Positions 39,501 to 45,760 of a stretch of DNA of 64,000 bases are shown piece after piece. The DNA is taken from positions 248,001 through 312,000 of the forward strand of contig CAJFCJ010000003.1 of the NCBI GenBank assembly GCA_904063045.1, given 5' to 3'. Every line of letters begins with the position of its first letter. Position 1 is the first letter of the stretch. The notes under the pieces were generated by a model. The model searched no databases. It saw only the letters and a program-made list of their open reading frames with translations, and was not told the origin of the DNA. The position numbers and the translations under genes are program-made. Origin of the DNA: Dimorphilus gyrociliatus. Taxonomy: Eukaryota; Annelida; Polychaeta; Dinophilidae.

Positions 39501-42500
39501 TCCTTTTTCGTATCTAATCCTGCATTCAAGTTTCTCAATTTTCTCAATTCAATTTTCAAAGTCTCCCTCTCATCTTATAAGCCTCATAACAGTCCAGTCG
39601 AATTCAGTAACGCTTTTTTTTTATAAAGAATTTTTTTGGGTCGTCGAATTAGCCATGCAGTAAGGAGCAACATCCTTCGCTAAGTAATAATTCTCACCGT
39701 ACGAGAGAGTGAGCTGCTGGAATTAGACGTTTCCAACAGCCTTCGTTCTTGTTGGCTTCCTCTCATACAAAACTCAATACTTTTCTATTGTATCTTTCTT
39801 TACCAAACAGTTGAAAATATATGTAACATTATTGTAAGAGACGAAATTGAAGATATCTGTTAAATATTTGCTTTCTCTCCTCCATCTCTCATTCTTCATT
39901 ATCGTTGTTTTTTTATTTTTCATTCGGCAAGGAAGAGCGTATTAAAATATTGGATTGTTGACGGTTTAGCCATTTTTTTACGAGTACGGAGATAGAGGAG
40001 ATAAACGCCTAGTATCTTCTTTCTTTTATATATTTATTACCGTGTAAAGTAAAAAAATTTTTCATTCATCTATGCATATATTCCACCATAAAAAAAGACA
40101 GTAACAGTAATACAATCAACTACTCAATACTTAAAGTTATGCTTTGTATAAATAGAGAATATATTGGATATAAAGAAGATGATACTATTGATAAATCTTG
40201 TAAATTAAAACGCCATCTACGGCCTTTGAAAACTCTTAACGAATATGTGTTACATTTAAAATAGATATAACTGTTTCTCCTGTCATTAGTATCTTATTGC
40301 AAGAACGAAATGCTCAATTAATTTAGAGCATAAGGAATTTTTAATAGATGACACAAGATAAAAAGAAGCCAAAAGGAAACATACTATACCATCTGAATTG
40401 ATGTAGATACTGAATATTCTAGGGAAAACAAAGAAGAATAAGAGCACTTTAAAGAGGAATATTCGATTTTCATCTTTATAATAATTCTTCTCAGTAAAAT
40501 TGAAAAACCATTTTTTTCTTTTCTCTCTTCCCTTTTCTGTCTGTTAATATGTCTTATTTTATCTCTCTTTCTTTCTCTCTCTCTCTCTCTCTCCTTCTCT
40601 TTCTTTCTTTATTTCTATTCCTCGTATGCCTATATTGTAATTAAAGAAAAGATGACATATTTTTTCACGCTTTTATTCTTGAACAAAACACTTTGTTGTT
40701 TAGTTCCTTCTTTGATACCTGCTCATAGCGGAATAAATCGCATTCCCTTTTGTCAATCTCACTACGAAAGGATGTTATCGATCAATTTATTATCATATAT
40801 AGAAAATCAATGAACTGCAAAGTTATCCGACTCTTCGATCTAATCCAAGCAGATAGTAAAAACTGTTGCAATTGTTAAATATCGATTTGTTTATTTTGCT
40901 TTGAGGTTTATTTCTTGATTTACCAATTGGGTGGACATTGTTCAAATGGACGATTCTCCCTCCACTCAGGAAATTAGTTGCACAGGGAAACCGTTTCAAG
41001 TAATAGCAATCGGATATTCGATCGTTGGGTACATTTACAAAATACGGACTATTCTTTACCTAAGGGCAAGTTCTTATCTAAAGCTACCTAAATGGCATTA
41101 TCAGAAGACTTTGCTACAAATTTTAATGATTCAGAATATTAATAGGCATAATTTTAACCCATTAAAGACAATCAATGAGGGCTGGTCACTTAACCTTTTA
41201 TCATCATCTCGTTTTTTGTCGTTGTCCCTGTCTCTCCTCCTCTCCTTCTTTATCTTCCCCTCTGTCTCTCTCTCTCCGTCACTTTCTTAATTTTATTTTA
41301 AAATCTAAATGAAGCGTAATAAAGTTTTCTTATTTTCTTTCTCAGTTAGAATATACGGTATACTATATATGTATTGAGGGAAAGAAGGTCTTGAAGCTTA
41401 TATTCTTTCCCTTAGCTTCTTTTTTTCCCCCTCTCACTTTAATCATCTATTAAAATGCACTATCCCTTTTATTCGGTTATACGAAATGAAAGAAACGTAA
41501 AAATAATTGCAGATTATTCTTCATAGTCTGTGAAATTCTAGGACATATCTTTCTTGTTATTTAAAAAAATTTATCAACAAGAAGACATAGAGTTTAGTAA
41601 TTTTCTATATAAGTACAACATAGACGTGGCTATAGTACGTGCGTAAGTACGCAGTTGAATTAACTTGTTCTGTTGGATATAACCGATTAATTGTAATTAA
41701 AGACTTTAAAGAAAACAGATTTATTCCTTTTTGCCAACTGGTTTAGTTTTTATGTATCTAATTCGAACTTTTTTTTTACTTTGTTACAAGGAATATCGTA
41801 TCAGTCTACTGACTGCAAAGTGTAATTTAAAGCTGCATGATTTTAGAGTTTTAAAAACCTTTTTCTTCCACTTTCTATTTTAGCTCTCTTTTTTTTTATG
41901 TCGAAAATTCTAGAGTGAGGAAGTGGAAGAGAAACTGCTCTAAAAATACTAAGCAAATGTTCGCTTACCTCTTGTTCGTCGTTTGATCAATGAATCTGGA
42001 CAACTCCATACTCTAGAACGAGGAACAACATCGTCATCTTCGTCGTCGTTTCGAAGACTTTGAAAATTTCGATTTTTCGTAAATTTCATTAAGATCGGAG
42101 ACCAGATATAACGTTCTAAATCGCGCGACATCCTCGGTAATTTGTCTAGAATACAAAGAGAAGAAGATTATATTAAAAAACAAGAATACGTTATCATTAC
42201 ATTTCGATTTGTTTAGTACTTAGTATATTTGTTAAAGCTCTAGAGAAAAACGTTAAACATCGATTTATTCCTATATACAAAGATTTTCAAGTATTTCTAC
42301 AAAGTTATAAAAGTATAATATTAATAAAATAATGAATTGACAAATATATTTCATTAAATAACAGACATTTATAGTTTTTTACTTCTAATTAGGTTAATTT
42401 GATTTTTTAAATAAACTAGAGGATTATGTCGATTATGTTGTCATTTAAAAGATGAGGTGACTCTGTTCGTCTGTATGTCAACATCTACATTTGAATCTGC

Positions 42501-45500
42501 AGGGCATAACACAGACTCTTCTTCTTCCTCTATACAATCAATCTATTATTATCACCGTTTAATAGTAAAATGTATGCTATTTTTAAGATTATTTTCTTTT
42601 TATATTCTTTATCTTTAGTCTTTTCTCTCTCTTTGGTTTATGTTAAATCTTGATATAAAAATATTGATTATTCTATATTATAACATTTATGTCAACATCT
42701 TTTAAATTTTCTAATGAACTACTTTTGCGACATAAGCAGACAATTTACTTATAGTCGAAAATAGCTCTGAACCTAAAATACTCGTCTCTTTTAGTCCCTT
42801 TCTTTGTTATAAAATGTTTTAATAGTCATTTTTTTTATCATATAGGAAATGATCGAATTTTTTAAAATGTTCTTGTTTAATTAGGTAAAGAGGATAATAA
42901 GGATTGTTACTATAATAGAGATAGAATGCATATATCTTTAATCTAGTTGTTAAACAATTTACATATTCAAATCGTTTTGTTTTTTATCTTAATTTATTAA
43001 ATGAACAAATAATAAAGATAACCTTTATCATAATGCTCTTCATCATCTCTCTTAACAGATGTTTAATTATAGTCAACGAAGAGATTTTTAATGTATTTAG
43101 AGGGCAAAAACTAACGTAGAGTATGCTAAGCGGCAAAAAAGATCAAAATAATCATTGGAGTGTATACGATAAAGCTGGTGTAGTAAAGTCGTACGCCCTT
43201 ATTATTGATATGTTTTGTACAGAAATATCTAGATGACATGCAACCTTGTTTCTTGACAATTAGAAAAAGAACAGCTAGAGAGTATTTGAGATAAAGAGAA
43301 CGACTTAAGATGAAAAAGTCTAGGGAAGACGGTGAAAAGAGACAAAAAAGAAAAGATGATTTAATATCTCATAAACTGTCTTAAACGTTTACAAGTTTTA
43401 TGTTGCCTATAAAATTATGGAAATAAATATTTCTTTTCGTAATCTTAACTTGTTACCGGAGAACATTCGACATTTTAAATGAAAAATTAAGCCTTTAGTT
43501 CCGGAGGATGAGCACGAGGTATAGAGTTAACAAAATGCTATAAATTACATGCAACATGTCATATTTAGACAATAACAACAATAATTATGATAAAAATAAG
43601 TGAGAAAAGAAAGTAAATTTTCAATTAAGAGGAAGTTTATAAAAAGTATATACTGTATATATATATATACAGAATATATCTGTATATTGTACATATTAAA
43701 CAACTGGCGAATTAGCATGCAAAATCGGCTTTGACTAATTGACTGACTAACAAATTCTTTATAAATCTTGTTTTATTCTATCTTCGTTTTGAAAATAAAC
43801 TGGGACAGCTTTGAAAAATTGTCTTTGTAGATGCGTCATTATATGTACATGAGTCGTATTCAATAAACTATCGATAAAATACACATATGACTCCATTGTG
43901 GTTAAGAAAAGTAAGAAATGTGTAGTAAAGTAGTTATTGATGTGTTTCTATCCCTACTAAACTTTATTAGTATGAGTGGAAAAAAAGTCTATTGTACTGT
44001 TTAAGCTGATTGTAAATATCTTTATTAAACCTATTTTAACTCTACATATTTTTTTTACCTAATGTCGTACTTTCTTCCATTCTTTTATTTATTCTAAGAG
44101 ACCATTAACTCTCGAAAATGATAAAAGATTGAAAGAGGAAGAAGAGGAAAAAGAGGGGAAAGGAAAAGAAGAAAAAGAGATAGAGCGAAAAAAAAAAAAA
44201 AACAACAACCAACTAAGAAAGATGGAGCAAAAGAGAAGAATAGGGTTAATAACGAATGAATATAAATTAATTAAAACGACTTAAAGAGAAATATTTAAAT
44301 ATTTTTTTTACAATCAGTCTCCTGTTGCTGACTAATAAAGTCAAATGTCTAATTTTGCCTACATGCAATCGAATTAAAGCCAAAAATCTTTGAGGAGGAA
44401 GCCGTTGCCGAACAAGATACCTACATCCTCTAAGGTTTCTACTCTATTAATTTTGACTACATTCTACTAGGTGGAGTAATTTGTTTTTTTGACCTTTTAA
44501 TCGACCAATCTTTAATTTTCCCTTATTCATCCTCAATGTGACATCGTACACGTTTTATTACCTATTGTATATCTAAACGAGTAATGTTTAAAAAAGTATG
44601 CTAAGGGAGGAGGAAATATTATTAGATTTATTATTAATGAGTGAAGAATTTCGGGTAAAAGACTCTTATGGCTTTTTAGGTACAAGTGTTGTTAATCCAT
44701 TCTACGGTAAGAGAATATTATCACTAAAATCCAAGACCTTACTCTTATTTTACTATTGGAAACAAAAATTGCAGTTAGGCTTCTATAAAACTATATTGCA
44801 TTACGGAATTGGAGATGTTGGTAATAGACGGCTAATTATTTCAACTTTTGTCGTTGTGGGAGCAAAAACCACATATTATTGGTAATGGTTCCGTCAAATT
44901 GTATACTAGAAACATATATTCTATACATATACACATTTATAAGGACACTATGTTTTAATTATACACTATTTAAACAGGCAAACTAAGGAATGTTATTTAT
45001 CACTTTTCTTTCTTTGTTTCTTTGTTTCTTTCTCTGTTTCTCTCTCATCGTTTGACCTATAATTTCCTTAAAGATAAAGCATATTTCAACTGTTTCCTTA
45101 ATCATCTAAACGTTACTCTATCTTAATGAATAATCATTAAGCGAGATTACATCGCAGTAATAATAATTTACTATTATTATTTACATACATAAGTTTATAT
45201 ACTGTTTACAGCTTCTTCTCTTTATCCTTATTAATAAAGTTATCTTTCTCAAAAACAACAAAAATTTGATAGTTAATGGTAATTCTCAACAAGGTTTATA
45301 CAGTTTATGTATATATTCTCCATACATTTGATGACACAGAACTATTTACCATGCAATAGGCCTCTCCGCAAGTCTAATAACTATACGTTGCAACAAATTG
45401 TAAACTGTAAAAGCGTACAGTTATAAATACAGTAAATGTGACGTATATACAGTATATATTTTACTTTTACACATATATTTACTATATACAGAATATATAG

Positions 45501-45760
45501 ATATATATATATATGTTATATATATGTTATATATATATATACAATAGAAAATTAGATTTCAAACATTCTCTCTTAGTTCTCTTTACCTTTAAGATTATTT
45601 TGATAATAAAATAAATTATTTACCTGAACTCTAACGGCTTGATATAACTTATTTTCTATCGTTTTGCAACTGAATAGAAGTCGATATACACAATCTTTCT
45701 TCAAAGTAACTTAGTGAAAAGGAAGCGTCACTCGGGCGTCGCATGGCGGCGTCTAACCAA
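8014..45760 (-). CDS. DH-PH Rho guanine-nucleotide exchange factor (PLEKHG-like), multi-promoter gene
   Basis: This is a Dbl-family exchange factor, expected to load GTP onto Rho-type small GTPases and so control actin. Body exons (high to low): 34768-35094, 32100-32403, 26736-26935, 21202-21272, 20754-20870, 17930-18065, 15140-15280, 13651-13796, 13069-13233, 12768-12965, 11596-11887, 10090-10205, 9910-10003, 9657-9745, 9388-9520, 8862-9091 and 8014-8616. All junctions are GT-AG and in phase. With the 42131 ATG the protein is 1174 residues; with the 38349 ATG, 1239; with 23889, 870; with 21064, 865. In the 1174-residue form the N-terminal half is Ser/Pro-rich and probably disordered, the DH domain is about residues 565-765, the PH domain about 810-995, and a charged disordered tail follows. 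The exact subfamily is uncertain. The WC-E-D-RC--LQL-DLL block of the DH domain suggests the PLEKHG5/6/7 group, from memory of the family only. Confidence 0.85.
8862..9091 (-). CDS. RhoGEF exon 17, PH domain with insertion
   Basis: Acceptor TTTCACAG|GT and donor GCCAAG|GTAATT. It encodes an unusual LWEFWECGVHTVSSYDDLDL segment and then the later PH strands, NAFVIVHISRFQQIIGVYTL, leading into the C-terminal helix (QAPNEAAK). The segment before these strands is longer than in a standard PH domain, so a loop is expanded. Confidence 0.85.
9388..9520 (-). CDS. RhoGEF exon 16, PH domain
   Basis: Acceptor ACAACAG|AAA and donor CCCCAG|GTAAGT. The acceptor at 9521 was chosen because only it keeps phase 0; the nearer CAG would shift the frame. 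It encodes KNSLPESHLLC, FVVHKQPIALDRFTLHDV (the central PH strands) and HPPDTP. Confidence 0.8.
9657..9745 (-). CDS. RhoGEF exon 15, PH domain
   Basis: Acceptor TTACTAG|AA and donor CATTAT|GTAAGT. It encodes ISKTVEMYMFLFDDILLLTR and VKKAPRKHY. The MYMFLFDDILLLTR strand pair is diagnostic of the PH domain in Dbl proteins (consensus v-lFLFdd-Lll-t). Phase 1 in, phase 0 out. Confidence 0.9.
9910..10003 (-). CDS. RhoGEF exon 14, DH-PH linker and first PH strand
   Basis: Acceptor TTTTACAG|TTC and donor CTATTAG|GTAGGT. It encodes FLKATLHRQPCERLLASPKR and then QLLHEGPLTLLG. The LLHEGPLTLL block is the typical first beta-strand of a PH domain following a DH domain. Confidence 0.85.
10090..10205 (-). 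CDS. RhoGEF exon 13, end of DH domain
   Basis: Acceptor TTTAATAG|AA and donor CCCGAG|GTAAGG. It encodes NLEAKMKWLKNFERVQEIQ, a Gln run and IIWQPVSELDPRAFIPE, the last DH helix and the linker to the PH domain. Phase 1 in, phase 0 out. Confidence 0.85.
11596..11887 (-). CDS. RhoGEF exon 12, DH core (CR2-CR3)
   Basis: A 292-base exon, acceptor CTATAG|TAT and donor TTTAA|GTGAGT. It encodes the DH core: VYHNYCLNYGKSVTYLEQL (the Y-x-x-Y-C element), FEKWCESDIRCHRLQLTDLL and SPMQHCTKVPLLLANI. The last is the CR3 helix that normally reads P-x-Q-R-x-x-R/K-Y-x-L-L-L and contacts switch II. Here the usual QR is QH and the aromatic position is Val. Family placement as a RhoGEF is firm. Confidence 0.9.
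12768..12965 (-). CDS. RhoGEF exon 11, DH domain
   Basis: A 198-base phase-0 exon, acceptor AAAACAG|TGT and donor AAAAGG|GTTAGT. It encodes CFMEPLKKVQVEGHLMF, a FNNLDEL block (the usual DH F-N-E-L region that packs the second conserved helix), YTFCRDFISFLLKDA and VLQVLKR. In Dbl proteins this region lies between CR1 and CR2. Confidence 0.85.
13069..13233 (-). CDS. RhoGEF exon 10, DH domain start (CR1)
   Basis: A 165-base phase-0 exon, acceptor TTTTAAG|GAT and donor AAGCAC|GTTAGT. After DLHWSDLF and a charged linker it encodes RRKRREAVWEFFRSECVFLV (written from the third Arg of the KRR run onward as REAVWEFFRSEC), the first DH helix with the conserved Glu that contacts the GTPase switch I, then DHIMVLKH. 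Confidence 0.85.
13651..13796 (-). CDS. RhoGEF exon 9, pre-DH segment
   Basis: Acceptor CGTACAG|AC and donor TACAAG|GTAGGT. It encodes DTKKLKGTFSLLKLIDKKS, a helical block (TLSALEDVLHSIKASHF) and ends DNALVTYK. It leads directly into the DLHWSDLF block of the next exon, the short conserved-looking lead-in before the DH domain. Phase 1 in, phase 0 out. Confidence 0.8.
14660..14716. repeat. Long (TA)n run
   Basis: About 55 bases of almost pure TA dinucleotide inside the intron between RhoGEF exons 8 and 9. Such runs extrude as cruciforms and are often length-variable. Confidence 0.9.
15140..15280 (-). CDS. RhoGEF exon 8
   Basis: Acceptor TTTACAG|TA and donor ATCAAG|GTAAAG. It encodes PKPKLNQAPKTGRHPRKVLI, then KRATIADFAATTALHAASTS. 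A basic N-terminal half is followed by an Ala/Thr-rich, probably helical stretch. Phase 1 in and out. No domain is recognised. Confidence 0.75.
17930..18065 (-). CDS. RhoGEF exon 7
   Basis: Acceptor TCTTAG|AG and donor ATCAA|GTGAGT bound a 136-base exon. It encodes SLGLAAAPEDISPNNSCDEG, then a KRSSVDLGV motif (a possible basophilic kinase or 14-3-3 site) and YPGDLLAS. Phase 0 in, phase 1 out. The alternative acceptor two bases away leads to a stop, so 18065 is chosen. Confidence 0.75.
19541..19597 (-). CDS. Candidate fifth RhoGEF first exon (E)
   Basis: On the minus strand an ATG at 19597 opens 19 codons (MASLQLGLELIVCQQVWCS) that run straight into a good donor, TGCTCA|GTGAGA, in phase 0. 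That matches the 18065 acceptor exactly and would give a 799-residue isoform lacking exon 6. The surrounding 19500-19720 block is conspicuously GC-richer than the intron and has a DR0-like nuclear-receptor site at its upstream end. There is no CRE palindrome here. One in three GT sites would fit by chance, so this remains tentative. Confidence 0.35.
19785..19845. repeat. Long (TA)n run
   Basis: About 60 bases of near-perfect TA dinucleotide just upstream (minus strand) of candidate first exon E. It may separate the GC-richer promoter-like block from the rest of the intron. Confidence 0.9.
19990..20165. repeat. Purine-rich tract (plus strand)
   Basis: About 170 bases are overwhelmingly A and G on the plus strand, with many GAAA and GGAAG repeats, so the minus strand reads as low-complexity Phe/Ser/Leu in every frame. 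No gene is inferred. The tract could form triplex DNA. Confidence 0.8.
20754..20870 (-). CDS. RhoGEF exon 6, first exon common to isoforms A-D
   Basis: A 117-base phase-0 exon between acceptor TTCAAAG|GTA and donor TCTAAG|GTAATT. It encodes VRRTKQGQGHGGFTSDES, then DTEPSPPIRQRVRRQAKFD. The basic and acidic-phosphosite-like sequence (TSDESDTE resembles a CK2 target) is typical of a disordered linker ahead of the catalytic module. Confidence 0.75.
20927..21064 (-). CDS. RhoGEF alternative first exon D
   Basis: An ATG at 21064 opens 46 codons that end exactly at donor AAATCT|GTAATG in phase 0, the phase needed by the exon at 20870. The peptide begins MQSYTLSTWKRRTWNRHRKS and continues with an acidic half (FDTDDLETCYEIDEIDE), ending LLRKKKS. 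A perfect TGACGTCA lies 53 bases upstream. Reading it as an internal cassette exon would need a phase-2 donor upstream, and none fits, so a first exon is the better model. The isoform has 865 residues. Confidence 0.6.
21117..21124. promoter_or_regulatory. CRE palindrome at RhoGEF promoter D
   Basis: A perfect TGACGTCA followed by T lies 53 bases upstream of the exon D start codon on the minus strand. It is the third such palindrome found directly upstream of a predicted RhoGEF first exon. Confidence 0.5.
21202..21272 (-). CDS. RhoGEF exon 5
   Basis: A short 71-base exon between acceptor GCTTTCAG|CT and donor AAACAG|GTAATA. It enters in phase 1 (from exon 4 or first exon C) and leaves in phase 0. 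It encodes SKSTAIDSSDSATNLLSVPH and then NKQ. The Ser-rich sequence suggests linker or regulatory sequence. Confidence 0.75.
23808..23889 (-). CDS. RhoGEF alternative first exon C
   Basis: On the minus strand the ATG at 23889 opens a 27-codon frame (MRWSVLCKAIIGFN...SSSYRK) that ends in phase 1 at a perfect donor, AAATCT|GTAAGT. Joined to exon 5 at 21272 it makes Ser followed by SKSTAIDSS, exactly in frame. The phase equals that of exon 4, which it would replace. The exon lies just downstream of a GC-rich block (23961-24060) containing TGACGTCA. The predicted isoform has 870 residues. There is no EST-type evidence, only ORF, donor, phase and promoter context. Confidence 0.55.
23996..24003. 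promoter_or_regulatory. CRE palindrome at RhoGEF promoter C
   Basis: A perfect TGACGTCA lies 107 bases upstream of the exon C ATG, inside a roughly 100-base GC-rich island (23961-24060) in otherwise AT-rich intron. The island has the look of a core promoter for the minus strand. Confidence 0.5.
24593..24637. repeat. (GAGT)n-(AG)n repeat, left arm of an inverted pair
   Basis: A GCGAGTGAGTGAG start passes into (AG)n. Its reverse complement occurs at about 25526-25608, giving an inverted pair about 0.95 kb apart. Confidence 0.85.
24892..24907 (+). promoter_or_regulatory. Perfect DR4 nuclear-receptor element
   Basis: Two exact AGGTCA half-sites are separated by four bases (CAAT), the layout recognised by RXR heterodimers of the TR/LXR class. 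It lies about 1 kb upstream of the exon C start codon on the RhoGEF strand. Function is inferred from the motif only. Confidence 0.4.
25526..25608. repeat. (CTC)n/(CTCA)n repeat, right arm of an inverted pair
   Basis: A CTCCTCCTC run, then CCCTCTCT, then ten or more CTCA units (two as CTTA) ending CACTCGCTCT. This is the reverse complement of the 24593-24637 array, including its GCGAG end. Confidence 0.85.
26736..26935 (-). CDS. RhoGEF exon 4
   Basis: Acceptor CTTTTCAG|G completes the Lys codon left by exon 3 (AA+G); donor TTTCTG|GTAAGT ends it in phase 1, completing Ala with exon 5. It encodes 67 residues with aromatic and Arg-rich sequence (PFGRYRADSL, YRKWDSNRLYADYTD) and ends VVTGEVS. 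No known domain is recognised. It is absent from the isoforms that start at exons C, D and E. Confidence 0.8.
26936..32099. other. RhoGEF intron 3, about 5.2 kb, no gene seen
   Basis: This intron holds simple repeats (AG, TA, GTA), a CTCF-like GCGCTAGGTGGCGCG at 28764-28778, another CTCF-like core at 27097-27110, and a GC-richer island at about 31240-31350. A 92-codon frame at 29002-29280 has a non-ATG start and no domain or splice support. I see no extra RhoGEF exon, and none is needed because exons 3 and 4 join in phase. Confidence 0.6.
27538..27571. repeat. (TA)n run
   Basis: A pure TA dinucleotide run in the intron between RhoGEF exons 3 and 4. A pure (AG)n run is also present nearby at about 27149-27184. 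Confidence 0.9.
32100..32403 (-). CDS. RhoGEF exon 3, proline-rich segment
   Basis: Acceptor ACTTTAG|CT follows the phase-1 donor of exon 2 to give Ala-Asp-Pro-Pro; donor GAAGTAAA|GTAAGT ends it in phase 2. The segment opens with a poly-proline stretch (KIPPPPPSPRQ) that could bind SH3, WW or profilin domains, followed by Ser/Thr-rich sequence and an acidic end (EPNEDEVK). No folded domain is apparent. Confidence 0.8.
34768..35094 (-). CDS. RhoGEF exon 2, Ser-rich regulatory region
   Basis: Acceptor CAACAG|GA and donor AAAAG|GTGAGT bound a 327-base exon that starts and ends in phase 1. It encodes a disordered segment beginning KIFDRRQERFSSGSGDSE and continuing through PEEPISRS and the RPERVSS and RAQSRDSLF blocks. 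Several R-x-x-S sites could be targets of basophilic kinases such as PKA, or 14-3-3 sites, but this is inference. It is the common acceptor exon for first exons A and B. Confidence 0.8.
37992..38349 (-). CDS. RhoGEF alternative first exon B (119-residue N-terminus)
   Basis: The ATG at 38349 has a favourable context (AAGCCATGT) and opens 119 codons plus one base, ending at donor AATCTG|GTTAGC. The phase is identical to that of exon A, so both can splice to the 35094 acceptor, giving Gly at the junction. The protein segment starts MSLQALISK, has a Ser-rich basic part (SRRSSGSLKSLLQRSNSSS), a poly-Pro run with CRRGS, and an acidic segment (EEDEEDG). A perfect TGACGTCA palindrome lies 38 bases upstream of the ATG. 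The exon gives the longest isoform, 1239 residues. Confidence 0.75.
38387..38394. promoter_or_regulatory. CRE palindrome at RhoGEF promoter B
   Basis: A perfect TGACGTCA, preceded by a GACGTC at 38381-38386, lies 38 bases upstream of the exon B start codon in a locally GC-rich stretch. CREB/ATF-type bZIP factors bind this sequence. The short distance implies either a very short 5' UTR or a start site overlapping the element. Confidence 0.6.
39066..39351 (+). pseudogene. Possible coiled-coil gene fragment, frame-broken
   Basis: Two adjacent plus-strand frames read like ordinary coiled-coil protein but are out of phase with each other. The first runs from 39066, just after a CTTGAATAG acceptor-like sequence, and reads LDELWENYERRASLVMEQEN before a stop. 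The second, open from 39112, reads LHKNYEENIKKYEIECDDR and then LLKEINRLSSLPNTPTK, ending NSATSKATSNS at a TAG (39352-39354). Their composition differs from the Phe/Ile/Leu-rich frames typical of intergenic DNA here. It could be a decayed copy, or two exons whose junction I cannot see. No family is recognised. Confidence 0.2.
41969..42145 (-). CDS. RhoGEF alternative first coding exon A
   Basis: The exon is bounded by acceptor TTCTAG|AC and donor AAGAG|GTAAGC. It has its ATG at 42131 (frame MSRDLERYIW) and contributes 54 codons plus one base. Its end phase (one base, G) matches the acceptor of the 34768-35094 exon, where the split codon becomes GGA (Gly-Lys-Ile-Phe). The encoded segment has an acidic patch (NDDEDDD) and a basic end (KRRTR). 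It gives the 1174-residue isoform. Because it starts with a splice acceptor, it needs the upstream leader near 45.7 kb. Confidence 0.65.
45624..45760 (-). other. Candidate 5' non-coding leader exon and promoter of RhoGEF isoform A
   Basis: The exon carrying the isoform A start codon opens with a good splice acceptor (TTCTAG at 42151-42146), so an upstream leader exon must exist. A consensus donor, TTCAG|GTAAAT, ends a GC-richer stretch here, with the exon's last base at 45624. The 45721-45760 part contains a TGACGC half-CRE and a GCCGCCATG sequence that overlaps a YY1-like ATGGCGGC motif on the other strand. The 5' boundary (transcription start) is a guess. Every reading frame into the next exon is blocked or out of phase, so the exon is taken as non-coding apart from a possible upstream ORF. 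Confidence 0.4.
45649..45744 (-). CDS. Possible upstream ORF (31 codons) in the isoform A leader
   Basis: On the minus strand an ATG at 45744 sits in a perfect vertebrate-style Kozak context (GCCGCCATGC) and opens a 31-residue frame. It starts MRRPSD, ends QNDRK and stops with TAA at 45649, inside the candidate leader exon and before its donor. If the leader is transcribed this would be a strong upstream ORF that damps translation from the main ATG at 42131. It cannot be the N-terminus of the main protein because it terminates before the splice. Transcription of the region is inferred, not shown. Confidence 0.3.
   Translation of the reverse strand: MRRPSDASFSLSYFEERLCISTSIQLQNDRK

Larger units (their letters stand above)
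35095..41968. other. RhoGEF 5' introns around first exon B
   Basis: Apart from first exon B (37992-38349) this region is intronic on the minus strand. It contains a CCAAGGTCA nuclear-receptor site (37281-37289), CTCF-like cores at 38658-38672 and 40209-40222, and a plus-strand pair of short coiled-coil-like frames at 39066-39351. A plus-strand 119-codon frame at 40931-41290 starts with GTG and dissolves into (TC)n. I do not accept it. Confidence 0.5.

Noticed and set aside
40931-41290. 119-codon plus-strand open frame
   Set aside because: It starts with GTG, ends in a (TC)n-derived Ser-Leu tail, has no domain, and lies in the RhoGEF 5' intron with no convincing splice partner.
44350-44450. 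Plus-strand stretch reading KIFEEEAVAEQDTYIL then stop
   Set aside because: A short acidic peptide that looks exon-like, but there is no clear acceptor in phase and no partner exon.
44598-44885. 95-codon plus-strand ATG frame (MLREEEILLDLLLMSEEF...)
   Set aside because: The first 35 residues look plausible, but the rest is Leu/Tyr/Lys-rich as in random AT-rich DNA. No domain, neighbour or promoter evidence supports a gene.
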